From contig JAEWDJ010000277.1 of the NCBI GenBank assembly GCA_023390155.1, positions 1 through 21,919 of the forward strand: a DNA stretch of 21,919 nt, in the 5' to 3' direction. Below the pieces are notes generated by a model, which made no database searches, was not told the origin of the DNA, and was given only the letters and a program-made list of their open reading frames with translations. This document shows, in pieces, positions 1-6,416 of the stretch. This DNA is from Actinomycetes bacterium. Its GTDB lineage: Bacteria; Actinomycetota; Actinomycetes; Actinomycetales; Microbacteriaceae. The translations under genes were made by a program, and so were the position numbers. Numbering within the stretch: the stretch's first letter is position 1; the number at the start of each line of letters is the position of its first letter.

Positions 1-22
1 GTATTCAAGCCCGCGCGCCGGG

Positions 23-1312
23 TCAGTGCTGAACGAGTCGTTCGAACCAGCTGAGCGCGGACTGGTCGGTGAGGCTCGCCACCTGGTCCACGATCACCCG
101 CTTGCGCTCCTCGTCGCTGCGTGCGAGGCGCAAGTCCTCGGCGAAACCAGGGTCGAGCACATCGGCCCCCCGGGCGTGGAGCGTGTCTGCGAGGGCCGTG
201 AGGATCTCGCGCTGCTGCGCGTAGATCGGCTGGCGCGTGTTGCGCGACATGACGAAGGTGGCGACGATCCCCTTCAGCACGGCGATCTCCGCGCGGATGC
301 CGTCGGGGACGACCACGTCGGCTCCGAACCGGATGAGGCCGGTGCTTCCCGACGCCGCCTTCGTGGCGTGCACGGCCGCGTGCGCGAAGCGCCCGATGAG
401 CTGGCTCGTCAGGTTCTTGAGGTGGGCCTGGGCACGGCGGCTGCCGTCCCAGCCCTCCAGCCAGATGTCGAGGCTGTCCAGGCGGTCGAAGGCCGCGATC
501 AGCTCGTCGTGGCCGATCTCTCCGCCCACCCACTCGTACATGGAGCGGACGAGGTCGTCGTGGTCCACACGGCTGCTGAGGGCCGCGACGTCGATGTAGC
601 CGTTGACGATCGCATCCTCGAAGTCGTGCACGGAGTACGCGATGTCGTCCGACAGGTCCATCACCTGCGCCTCGATGCACTGCTGCCGTTCGGGCGCGCC
701 CTCGCGCAGCCACGCGAAGACGGGCTCGTCGTCCGCGTAGAAGCCGAACTTGGCGCGGCCGCTCGGGTCGGCGACCGAGGAGGTCGCCGGCCACGGGTAC
801 TTGCAGCTGGCGTCGAGGCTGGCCCGCGTGAGGTTGAGACCGTACGGGTGCCCGTCGCGGCCGAACACCTTCGGCTCCAGACGCGAGAGCAGGCGCAGCG
901 TCTGCGCGTTGCCCTCGAAGCCGCCGATGTCTGCGGCCCACGCGCTCAGCGCCCGCTCGCCGTTGTGCCCGAACGGCGGGTGGCCGATGTCGTGGGCGAG
1001 GCAGGCGGTGTCGACGATGTCCGGGTCGAGGCCGAGGCTCGCGGCGAGCTCCCGGCCGACCTGGGCCACCTCGAGCGAGTGGGTGAGGCGGTTGCGCGCG
1101 AAGTCCAACCCGGCGGTGGGGCTGAGGACCTGCGTCTTCGCCGCGAGCCGCCGCAGCGCGCTCGAGTGGAGCAGGCGGGCGCGGTCGCGCGCGAAGTCGC
1201 TCCGACGGCTCGAGTGCTGCTCGGGGAGCCAGCGCTCCCGATCGCGCTCGGTGTAGCCGAGGGCGTCGGCCCCGGCTCCCTGCGCCGCCGGCGCGATGAT
1301 GCTATCCGCCAC
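23..1312 (-). CDS. dgt: dGTPase-like HD-domain triphosphohydrolase
   Basis: Predicted deoxyguanosinetriphosphate triphosphohydrolase-like protein of 429 residues. The family hydrolyses dNTPs to deoxynucleoside plus triphosphate and acts on cytosolic nucleotide pools. The HD metal site is visible: His in LTHSLE (about residue 78), the HD pair in CLAHDIGHPPFGH (107-108) and a later Asp in MDLSDDIAYSVHD (about 222). Length fits the bacterial dgt-like type. I chose the GTG at 1312 (VADSIIAP) because GGAGG lies 9 bases upstream on the coding strand; an open frame continues far upstream but is only a shadow of dusB. The first codons overlap the dusB stop by 11 bp, so translation is probably coupled. 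In many actinobacteria dnaG follows dgt; only 22 bp remain here, so that cannot be checked. Whether dGTP is the true substrate is not shown by sequence. Confidence 0.93.
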   Translation of the reverse strand: MADSIIAPAAQGAGADALGYTERDRERWLPEQHSSRRSDFARDRARLLHSSALRRLAAKTQVLSPTAGLDFARNRLTHSLEVAQVGRELAASLGLDPDIVDTACLAHDIGHPPFGHNGERALSAWAADIGGFEGNAQTLRLLSRLEPKVFGRDGHPYGLNLTRASLDASCKYPWPATSSVADPSGRAKFGFYADDEPVFAWLREGAPERQQCIEAQVMDLSDDIAYSVHDFEDAIVNGYIDVAALSSRVDHDDLVRSMYEWVGGEIGHDELIAAFDRLDSLDIWLEGWDGSRRAQAHLKNLTSQLIGRFAHAAVHATKAASGSTGLIRFGADVVVPDGIRAEIAVLKGIVATFVMSRNTRQPIYAQQREILTALADTLHARGADVLDPGFAEDLRLARSDEERKRVIVDQVASLTDQSALSWFERLVQH

Positions 1313-2492
1313 TGTTGTGAACCTCCGCCTCCGCGACCTCCGCGCGCTGTGCGCCGTCGACCTCCTGGCTGTCGAGCCAGCCGTCCGGGAGGGCCGGCCG
1401 CTTGGGCGAGCCCGCGCGACCGCGCTGGCCCTCCGCCGCCTCGCCCGGATACTCCTGGTCGCCGTCGAGCGTCGCAAGCAGGTCGTCGAGGTGCGCCAGC
1501 GTGTCCACCGTCGCCAGGCTGGCCCGGAGGTCGCCGCCCACCGGGTAGCCCTTGAAATACCAGGCCACGTGCTTCCGGATGTCGCGGCAGCCGCGCTCCT
1601 CGCTGTCGAAGAACTCGACCAGGAGCTCGGCGTGCCGGCGGAACGCCGCGGCCACCTCGCCCAGCGTCGGGTGCGCCAGGGCACGCTCGGCCTCGGCGGC
1701 GGAGATCCGGCCCGCGCGGGCGTGGAAGGCGGCCGCCAGGTCACCGAAGAGCCACGGGCGCCCGAGGCACCCGCGGCCGACGACCACGCCGTCGCAGCCC
1801 GTCTCGTCGACCATGCGGATCGCATCCGCCGCCGACCAGATGTCCCCGTTGCCGAGGACGGGCGTCGAGGTGATCGTCTCTTTGAGAGTGGCGATGGCCG
1901 ACCAATCGGCGTGACCGGAGTAGAACTCGGCGGCCGTGCGCGCGTGCAGGGCGATCGACGCGACGCCCGCGCCCTCCGCGGCCCGCCCGGCCTCAAGGTA
2001 GGTCAGGTGGTCGCTGTCGATGCCCTTGCGCATCTTGACGGTGAGCGGGATGTCGCCGGCGGCCTTGACGGCTCCTTCGACGATCTCGCGGAACAGGCCG
2101 AGCTTCCACGGCAGCGCGGCTCCCCCGCCCTTGCGGGTGACCTTGGGCACGGGACAGCCGAAGTTGAGGTCGATGTGGTCGGCGCGGTCCTCCGCGACGA
2201 GCATCGTGACAGCCTCGCGCACCGTCTTCGGGTCCACGCCGTAGAGCTGGATGGAGCGCGGCGTCTCCGATTCGTGATGGGTGATCAGGCGGAGGGACTC
2301 CGGGGTGCGCTCGACGAGCGCGCGGGACGTGATCATCTCGCTCACGTAGAGCCCCGCGCCGTGCTCGCGGCAGAGGCGGCGGAACGCGGTGTTGGTGATC
2401 CCGGCCATGGGTGCGAGCACGACGGGGACGTCGAGGGCCAGCGGACCGATGGTCAGCTGGGGCGCGTGGCTTAGGGTGGCAGTGGTAGACAT
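1302..2492 (-). CDS. dusB: tRNA-dihydrouridine synthase (DusB type)
   Basis: FMN-dependent enzyme that reduces specific uridines in the tRNA D-loop using NAD(P)H. The 396-residue protein shows the flavin-binding start VLAPMAGITNTAFRRL (25-40), the catalytic cysteine in NFGCPVPK (Cys113), the lysine in LTVKMRKG (about 153) and the phosphate-binding end GVVVGRGCLGRPWLF (235-249). A low-complexity C-terminal tail of about 50 residues (from about 343) follows the helical domain. I chose the ATG at 2492 (MSTTATL); a GGGAG sequence lies about 11 bases upstream, slightly far. Frame extension upstream would run through the divergent ybaK gene and is rejected. It overlaps dgt downstream by 11 bp. Assignment to DusB rather than another Dus subgroup follows general actinobacterial naming. 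Confidence 0.94.
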   Translation of the reverse strand: MSTTATLSHAPQLTIGPLALDVPVVLAPMAGITNTAFRRLCREHGAGLYVSEMITSRALVERTPESLRLITHHESETPRSIQLYGVDPKTVREAVTMLVAEDRADHIDLNFGCPVPKVTRKGGGAALPWKLGLFREIVEGAVKAAGDIPLTVKMRKGIDSDHLTYLEAGRAAEGAGVASIALHARTAAEFYSGHADWSAIATLKETITSTPVLGNGDIWSAADAIRMVDETGCDGVVVGRGCLGRPWLFGDLAAAFHARAGRISAAEAERALAHPTLGEVAAAFRRHAELLVEFFDSEERGCRDIRKHVAWYFKGYPVGGDLRASLATVDTLAHLDDLLATLDGDQEYPGEAAEGQRGRAGSPKRPALPDGWLDSQEVDGAQRAEVAEAEVHNSGG

Positions 2493-2525
2493 CTGATTCG
2501 ATTCTCCCAGAAAGCGTGCTGAACC

Positions 2526-3044
2526 ATGGCCGAGAGCCCCGAAACCGTGGAGAACGGCGCCGCGAGCGCTCCTGTGGAGGGCGGCCGTGCCCGTGTGGAG
2601 GCCGACGCCGCCGCCCGTGGCGTCAGCATCCAGATCGTCGAGCGGCCCGCCGCGCGCAGTCTGGAGGAGGCCGCCCAGCTCCTCGGCATCACCCCCGGCG
2701 ACATCGTGAAGACCCTCGTGGTCAAGCGCAGCGACGACACCTTCGTCTTCGCGCTCGTGCCGGGAGGCCGCAAGATCTCCTGGCCGAAGCTCCGCGGCCT
2801 GCTGCAGGTCAACAAGCTCCAGCTCCCCGACGCATCGGTCGCGCTGGCCGCCACCGGCTACGAGCGCGGCACCATCACGCCGTTCGGAAGCACCACGGCG
2901 TGGCCGGTCGTCGCCGACGCGACCCTTCCCGGCCGCCGCGTGTCGATGGGCGCGGGCGAGCACGGCTCCTCGCTCTTCGTCGACGCCGACGACGTCATCC
3001 GCGCCTATGACGCGACCGTCGCCGACATCACCGACCCGGAGTAG
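2526..3044 (+). CDS. YbaK/ProX-type aminoacyl-tRNA deacylase
   Basis: Small cytosolic protein (172 residues) of the YbaK/EbsC family, whose members hydrolyse mischarged tRNAs such as Cys-tRNA(Pro). Visible family features are the region LLGITPGDIVKTLVVKRSDD (about 53-72), with the conserved lysine of the I-K-T segment, then FALVPGGRKISWPKL and the glycine-rich end RVSMGAGEHGSSLFVDADD. The first 25 or so residues are acidic and poorly conserved-looking, and the ATG at 2526 has no clear Shine-Dalgarno, so a start at one of the in-frame GTGs downstream (for example the VEADAAARG start near 2598) is possible. It is divergent from dusB with 33 bp between starts. Its 3' end is followed by a stem-loop. 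The exact tRNA substrate cannot be told from sequence. Confidence 0.88.
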   Translation: MAESPETVENGAASAPVEGGRARVEADAAARGVSIQIVERPAARSLEEAAQLLGITPGDIVKTLVVKRSDDTFVFALVPGGRKISWPKLRGLLQVNKLQLPDASVALAATGYERGTITPFGSTTAWPVVADATLPGRRVSMGAGEHGSSLFVDADDVIRAYDATVADITDPE

Positions 3045-3069
3045 GCCTCACACATCCGGTCCACGCGCA

Positions 3070-3099
3070 ACGCCGCCCACCCCGAGGGGAAGGCGGCGT
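3070..3099. terminator. Shared stem-loop between convergent genes
   Basis: Perfect 8-bp inverted repeat ACGCCGCC / GGCGGCGT with an inner CCCC-GA-GGGG. It lies 25 bp after the ybaK stop and 15 bp after the stop of the convergent small ORF. No clear U-run follows on either strand, so it is a candidate bidirectional terminator or mRNA 3'-end stabiliser. Confidence 0.55.
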
Positions 3100-3114
3100 C
3101 TCGCGTCGTGCGGG

Positions 3115-3237
3115 TCAGCCGGGCAGCGCGCAGCTGTCCCCGTCGCAGGCGGCGGCCGAGGCGTCACCCAGCGGGATGAGGGAGAACGGCGCCGGAGGGG
3201 TCGGCGCGGCCGCGGCGGGCGTCTCGACGCCGGTCAC
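3115..3237 (-). CDS. Small cysteine-containing protein (40 aa), unrecognised
   Basis: Short ORF of 40 residues plus stop, starting with a GTG that overlaps the TGA of the DsbA-like gene by 4 bp (GTGA), the same junction used by several gene pairs in this window. The N-terminal half is rich in Ala, Pro and Thr; the C-terminal half reads LIPLGDASAAACDGDSCALP and contains a C-x4-C pair. No membrane segment or signal peptide is visible. It ends 15 bp before the shared stem-loop, so it fits inside the transcript as the last gene. I do not recognise a named family. Its position after a thiol oxidoreductase and its two cysteines make a redox or metal role possible, but that is inference. It is also possible that it is not translated. 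Confidence 0.5.
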   Translation of the reverse strand: MTGVETPAAAAPTPPAPFSLIPLGDASAAACDGDSCALPG

Positions 3238-3905
3238 GCGGTCACCGCCTCGCGCTCGCCCCAGACCTGCTCCAGCACCTGGGCGAAGGTCGCGGCGTCC
3301 TGGGCTCCGGAGACGCCGTACTTGCCGTCGATGACGAAGAACGGGACGCCGTTGATGCCGAACTCGGCGGCGGTGCGCTGGTCCTCGCGGACGTCGGCGA
3401 GGTACTGCTCCGACTCCAGCGCGGCCAGTGCGTCAGCGCGGTCCAGGCCGACCTCAGCGGCGAGATCGGCCAGGTCCTCGATGCGGCCGACGTGGCCGCC
3501 CTCCACGAAGTACGCCTTGAACAGGCGCTCGGCCAGCTCCAGCTGCTTGCCGTGTGCCTTCGCGAAGTGAAGGAGCTCGTGCGCCTTGACGGTGTTGGTG
3601 TGCTTCAGGGTATCGAAATGGTAGTCGAGGCCGACCGAGGCGGCGATGCCGGTCACCCGCTCGAGCATCTGCCCGACCTGCTCGGCGGGCATGCCCTTGT
3701 GGCCGGCGAGGAAGTCGACCTCGCTGCCGTCGAAGTCGACGGGGGTGTCGGGCGAGAGCTCGAAGGAGTGGTACTCGACCTCCACATCGCGGCCGTCGCC
3801 GGCACCCGCGAAGAGGCCGCTGCCGGCCTCGAACTTGCGCTTGCCGATGTAGCACCACGGGCACGCGATGTCGGACCAGATGTCGATCTTGATGGGTTCG
3901 CTCAC
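3234..3905 (-). CDS. DsbA-family (FrnE-like) thiol oxidoreductase
   Basis: Predicted 223-residue thioredoxin-fold protein with an inserted helical domain. The active site CPWC sits at residues 15-18 (IWSDIACPWCYIGKR), and the cis-proline loop is in FGINGVPFFVID near residue 190. There is no signal peptide, so unlike periplasmic DsbA it should be cytosolic, as for FrnE and 2-hydroxychromene-isomerase-like relatives, which are linked to disulfide exchange and oxidative stress. The start is the GTG at 3905 (VSEPIKID), which gives the usual short N-terminus before the first strand; no Shine-Dalgarno is evident. It follows uppS by 46 bp and overlaps a small ORF by GTGA. The physiological substrate is unknown. 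Confidence 0.88.
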   Translation of the reverse strand: MSEPIKIDIWSDIACPWCYIGKRKFEAGSGLFAGAGDGRDVEVEYHSFELSPDTPVDFDGSEVDFLAGHKGMPAEQVGQMLERVTGIAASVGLDYHFDTLKHTNTVKAHELLHFAKAHGKQLELAERLFKAYFVEGGHVGRIEDLADLAAEVGLDRADALAALESEQYLADVREDQRTAAEFGINGVPFFVIDGKYGVSGAQDAATFAQVLEQVWGEREAVTA

Positions 3906-3951
3906 ACCGGGGTCAACGCCGTGCAGTGCTGCACGTATTCCGCCACGCCTA

Positions 3952-4761
3952 TTACGACGCGGCGGTCGGCGTGTCCACCGCGCCGCCGAAACGTCGGTTG
4001 CGCCCGGCGTACAGCGACACGGCCTCCCACAGGTCTGTGCGGCTGAAGTCGGGCCAGAGCGTGTCGAGGAAGACCATCTCGGCGTACGCGCTCTGCCACA
4101 GCAGGAAGTTGCTGGTGCGCTGCTCGCCCGAGCTCCGCACGAAGAGGTCGACGTCGGGCATGTCGGGCAGGTAGAGGTGGCGCTGGATGGCATTCTCCCC
4201 CACCGCGGACGGCTTGAGCCGGCCGGCCGCCACCTCCTCGGCGATCGTGCGCACGGCGTCCGCGATCTCGGTGCGGCCGCCGTAGTTGACGCACATCGTC
4301 AGCGTGAGCACGTCGTTGCCCGCCGTGAGGCGCTCCGCGTACTGCAGCTCCTTGATGACGGACGACCACAGCCGGGGCTTGCGGCCGGCCCACCGGACGC
4401 GGACCCCCCACTCGTTCAGCTGGTCGCGCCGGCGGTGCAGCACGTCGCGGTTGAACCCCATGAGGAAGCGGACCTCGTCGGGCGAGCGCTTCCAGTTCTC
4501 GGTGGAGAACGCGTAGACGCTGAGGTGCTTGACGCCGAGCTGGATGGCGCCGGCCACCACGTCGAGCAGGGCGGCCTCCCCGGCGCGGTGGCCCTCGATG
4601 CGGGTGAGGCCCTGCCGGTTCGCCCAGCGCCCGTTGCCGTCCATCACGATCGCGACGTGGTTCGGCACCGCGGCGGCCGGGAGTGCGGGAGGGTACACGC
4701 CCGTCCAGTCGAGCGGCCGGTACTCGACCGCGTCCTTGTGCGTGTAGGGCTTGGGGCTCAT
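3952..4761 (-). CDS. uppS: Isoprenyl (undecaprenyl/polyprenyl) diphosphate synthase
   Basis: Cis-prenyltransferase that condenses isopentenyl diphosphate onto an allylic primer to make the lipid carrier for cell-wall synthesis. The 269-residue protein contains the catalytic aspartate motif VAIVMDGNGRWAN (Asp41), HLSVYAFSTENWKRS, and the late motif RSSGEQRTSNFLLWQSAYAEM where the family usually has R-T-G-G-E; the second residue of the pair is Ser here. The ATG at 4761 overlaps the recO TGA (ATGA), a common recO-uppS arrangement in actinobacteria. The first 32 residues are an extension typical of actinobacterial members. Chain length of the product cannot be read from sequence. Confidence 0.95.
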   Translation of the reverse strand: MSPKPYTHKDAVEYRPLDWTGVYPPALPAAAVPNHVAIVMDGNGRWANRQGLTRIEGHRAGEAALLDVVAGAIQLGVKHLSVYAFSTENWKRSPDEVRFLMGFNRDVLHRRRDQLNEWGVRVRWAGRKPRLWSSVIKELQYAERLTAGNDVLTLTMCVNYGGRTEIADAVRTIAEEVAAGRLKPSAVGENAIQRHLYLPDMPDVDLFVRSSGEQRTSNFLLWQSAYAEMVFLDTLWPDFSRTDLWEAVSLYAGRNRRFGGAVDTPTAAS

Positions 4762-5531
4762 GCGCTCCCCTTCCGGTCGAGCCGGCGCGCGTCGGCAGCG
4801 GCGGGGGCGTCGTGGTGGACGTGCTGGAGGGAGCGGAGGCCGCGCTCGAGGTGCCACTGCGTGTAGGCCGACACGACGCCGTCCGCCTTGGAGCGGGTCG
4901 ACTCGTCCGCGGACTCGGCGGCCACCCAGTCGCCGGTGAGGAGCGCGCCGAGCAGGTCGATCGTGGCGGCATCCACCCGCGGCGCGCCGTGCGGGGCGCA
5001 CTCGGGGCACACGACACCGCCGAGCTGCACGACGATGTGGTCGTGCGGTCCGGGGCGGCCGCAGCGCGAGCAGTCGAGGAAGCTCGGCGCCCAGCCCGCG
5101 AGTGACAGGGCCCGCAGGAGGTACGAGTCGAGCGTGAGGGTCGGTGTGTGCTCGCGGCGCGAGAGCGATCGCAGGGCGCCCACGAGCAGCAGGTACTGCT
5201 GGAGCGAGGCCTCCGCGTCGGTGAGCCGGTCGGCGGTCTCCACCATGGCGTTCGCGGCGGTGTAGCTCGCGTAGTCGTCCGCGATCAGCGCGCCATAGGC
5301 TCCCAGCGACTCCGCCTGCGTGACGACGTCGAGCGTCCGCCCCTCGTAGAGCTGGACGTCGGCGACCATGAAGGGCTCGAGCCGGGAGCCGAACCGCGAC
5401 GCCGTGCGTCGCACGCCCTTGGCGACCGCGCGGATCTTGCCGTGCTGACGGCTCAGCAGGGTGACGATGCGGTCGGCTTCGCCCAGCTTGTGGGTGCGCA
5501 GCACGACGACTTCATCACGGTAGACAGGCAC
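4758..5531 (-). CDS. recO: DNA repair protein RecO
   Basis: Recombination mediator of the RecF pathway that anneals strands and helps load RecA at gaps. The 257-residue protein has the N-terminal OB-fold (VPVYRDEVVVLRTHKLGEADRIVTLL..., 1-80), a helical middle, and a zinc-binding site with four cysteines at about 154, 157, 175 and 178 (DCSRC ... CPEC). The GTG at 5531 gives the family-typical beginning P-V-Y-R-D-E. A GGAGGG touches the start codon, too close to act as a normal ribosome site, while a GATACT box lies 6 bp upstream, so the mRNA may be leaderless. The gene overlaps uppS by ATGA and is divergent from the TRIC-family gene. Confidence 0.94.
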   Translation of the reverse strand: MPVYRDEVVVLRTHKLGEADRIVTLLSRQHGKIRAVAKGVRRTASRFGSRLEPFMVADVQLYEGRTLDVVTQAESLGAYGALIADDYASYTAANAMVETADRLTDAEASLQQYLLLVGALRSLSRREHTPTLTLDSYLLRALSLAGWAPSFLDCSRCGRPGPHDHIVVQLGGVVCPECAPHGAPRVDAATIDLLGALLTGDWVAAESADESTRSKADGVVSAYTQWHLERGLRSLQHVHHDAPAAADARRLDRKGSA

Positions 5532-5537
5532 CCCTCC

Positions 5538-5543
5538 AGTATC
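5538..5543 (-). promoter_or_regulatory. Candidate -10 box for recO (leaderless)
   Basis: On the coding strand GATACT is followed by exactly 6 bases and then the GTG of recO, the geometry expected when transcription starts at the start codon. No clear -35 is visible. This is inference from spacing and sequence only. Confidence 0.4.
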
Positions 5544-5601
5544 CCGCGTGACACCGACAGCCGGCGCATCGTCGGGTGGGAGTCGCGTGGTAGAAGTGAC
5601 T

Positions 5602-6354
5602 GTGAGCACCACCGCCGCCCTGACCATCCCCCTGTGGGGAGACCTCGTCGCCGTCGGCGTCGGCAGCCTCCAGGGCGCGATGTTCGCCTCCGGGTTCCGG
5701 GATCGGCGGCTCGATCTGCTCGGCATCGCGATCATCGGCGTCGCGACCGGGCTCGGCGGCGGCCTGCTGCGCGACCTGCTCCTGAACGTCACGCCAGTCG
5801 CCTTGCAGTCCAACTGGTACCTGCCGTCGACGGTCGTCGCGGCGCTCGCCGGCATGCTGCTCGTGCGGCTGTTCCGCCGGCTGGATCCGGTGATCACCTT
5901 CCTCGACGCGCTCACCATCGGCCTGTTCGGAGCGATCGGGGCCAGCAAGGCGATCGCCCTCGGCCTGCCGGAGGTCCCCGCGATCTTCGTCGGCGTGGTT
6001 GCGGCCGTCGGCGGGTCCGTCCTGCGCGACGTGCTGCTGAACCTCCCGATCGCGCTCATGCACGTGGGATCCCTCTACGCGGTCGCCGCGGGGGCCGGGA
6101 CGGTCGTGCTGGTGGTGCTGATCGACTTCGGCGTGCCTCTCACCGTCGCGGCGGTGGTCTGCGTCGTCGCCACGCTGGTCATCCGCCTCCTCGCCGTGCG
6201 GTTCGGCTGGAGCCTCCCCGAGCAGCGCGAGCTCGGCCGGCTGCCCCGGGTGCGCTGGCCGCGGTTCGCGCCGCGCCCGCCGGAGGCCCGGGTGGACGAG
6301 CGCACCGACACCGGTGCCCTCCCGCGCTACCGGATCGACAAGCCCGACTCCTGA
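5602..6354 (+). CDS. TRIC/UPF0126-family membrane protein
   Basis: Polytopic membrane protein, about 250 residues with this start, of the TRIC (trimeric intracellular cation channel-like, formerly UPF0126) family. Bacterial members are homologues of cation channels; their role is poorly defined. About seven hydrophobic segments are visible, and the family's internal repeat is clear: GLGGGLLRDLLLNVTP (about 50-65) and AVGGSVLRDVLLNLPI (about 135-150). A charged 45-residue cytoplasmic tail rich in Arg/Pro follows the last segment. The start is uncertain: GTG codons at 5548, 5587, 5596 and 5602 are in frame. I chose 5602 (VSTTAALTIPLW) since membrane segment 1 begins just after; 5587 has a GGGAG about 4 bases before it. 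Divergent from recO, convergent with leuA. Confidence 0.87.
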   Translation: MSTTAALTIPLWGDLVAVGVGSLQGAMFASGFRDRRLDLLGIAIIGVATGLGGGLLRDLLLNVTPVALQSNWYLPSTVVAALAGMLLVRLFRRLDPVITFLDALTIGLFGAIGASKAIALGLPEVPAIFVGVVAAVGGSVLRDVLLNLPIALMHVGSLYAVAAGAGTVVLVVLIDFGVPLTVAAVVCVVATLVIRLLAVRFGWSLPEQRELGRLPRVRWPRFAPRPPEARVDERTDTGALPRYRIDKPDS

Positions 6355-6367
6355 GCGGAGCCGGACG

Positions 6368-6403
6368 CACGAACGCCGCCCGCGTCTGCGGACGGCGTTC
6401 GTG
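6368..6403. terminator. Bidirectional hairpin between TRIC gene and leuA
   Basis: Perfect 11-bp inverted repeat CACGAACGCCG / CGGCGTTCGTG, continued inside by CCGC/GCGG after one mismatch with a GTCT loop. It sits 13 bp after the TRIC-family stop and 13 bp after the leuA stop, exactly between convergent genes. No T-run follows, so it may work as a Rho-assisted terminator or 3'-end block for both. Confidence 0.75.
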
Positions 6404-6416
6404 ACGGGACGGTCGG

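Noticed and set aside
1313..1996. N-terminal extension of dgt to 657 codons
   Set aside because: The extra 228 codons lie inside dusB and translate to Arg/Ser/Pro-rich sequence; the GTG at 1312 has a good ribosome site.
3921..3934. Inverted repeat GTGCAG-TG-CTGCAC between uppS and the DsbA-like gene
   Set aside because: Six-base arms with a two-base gap could be an operator, but there is no second copy and no promoter elements around it.
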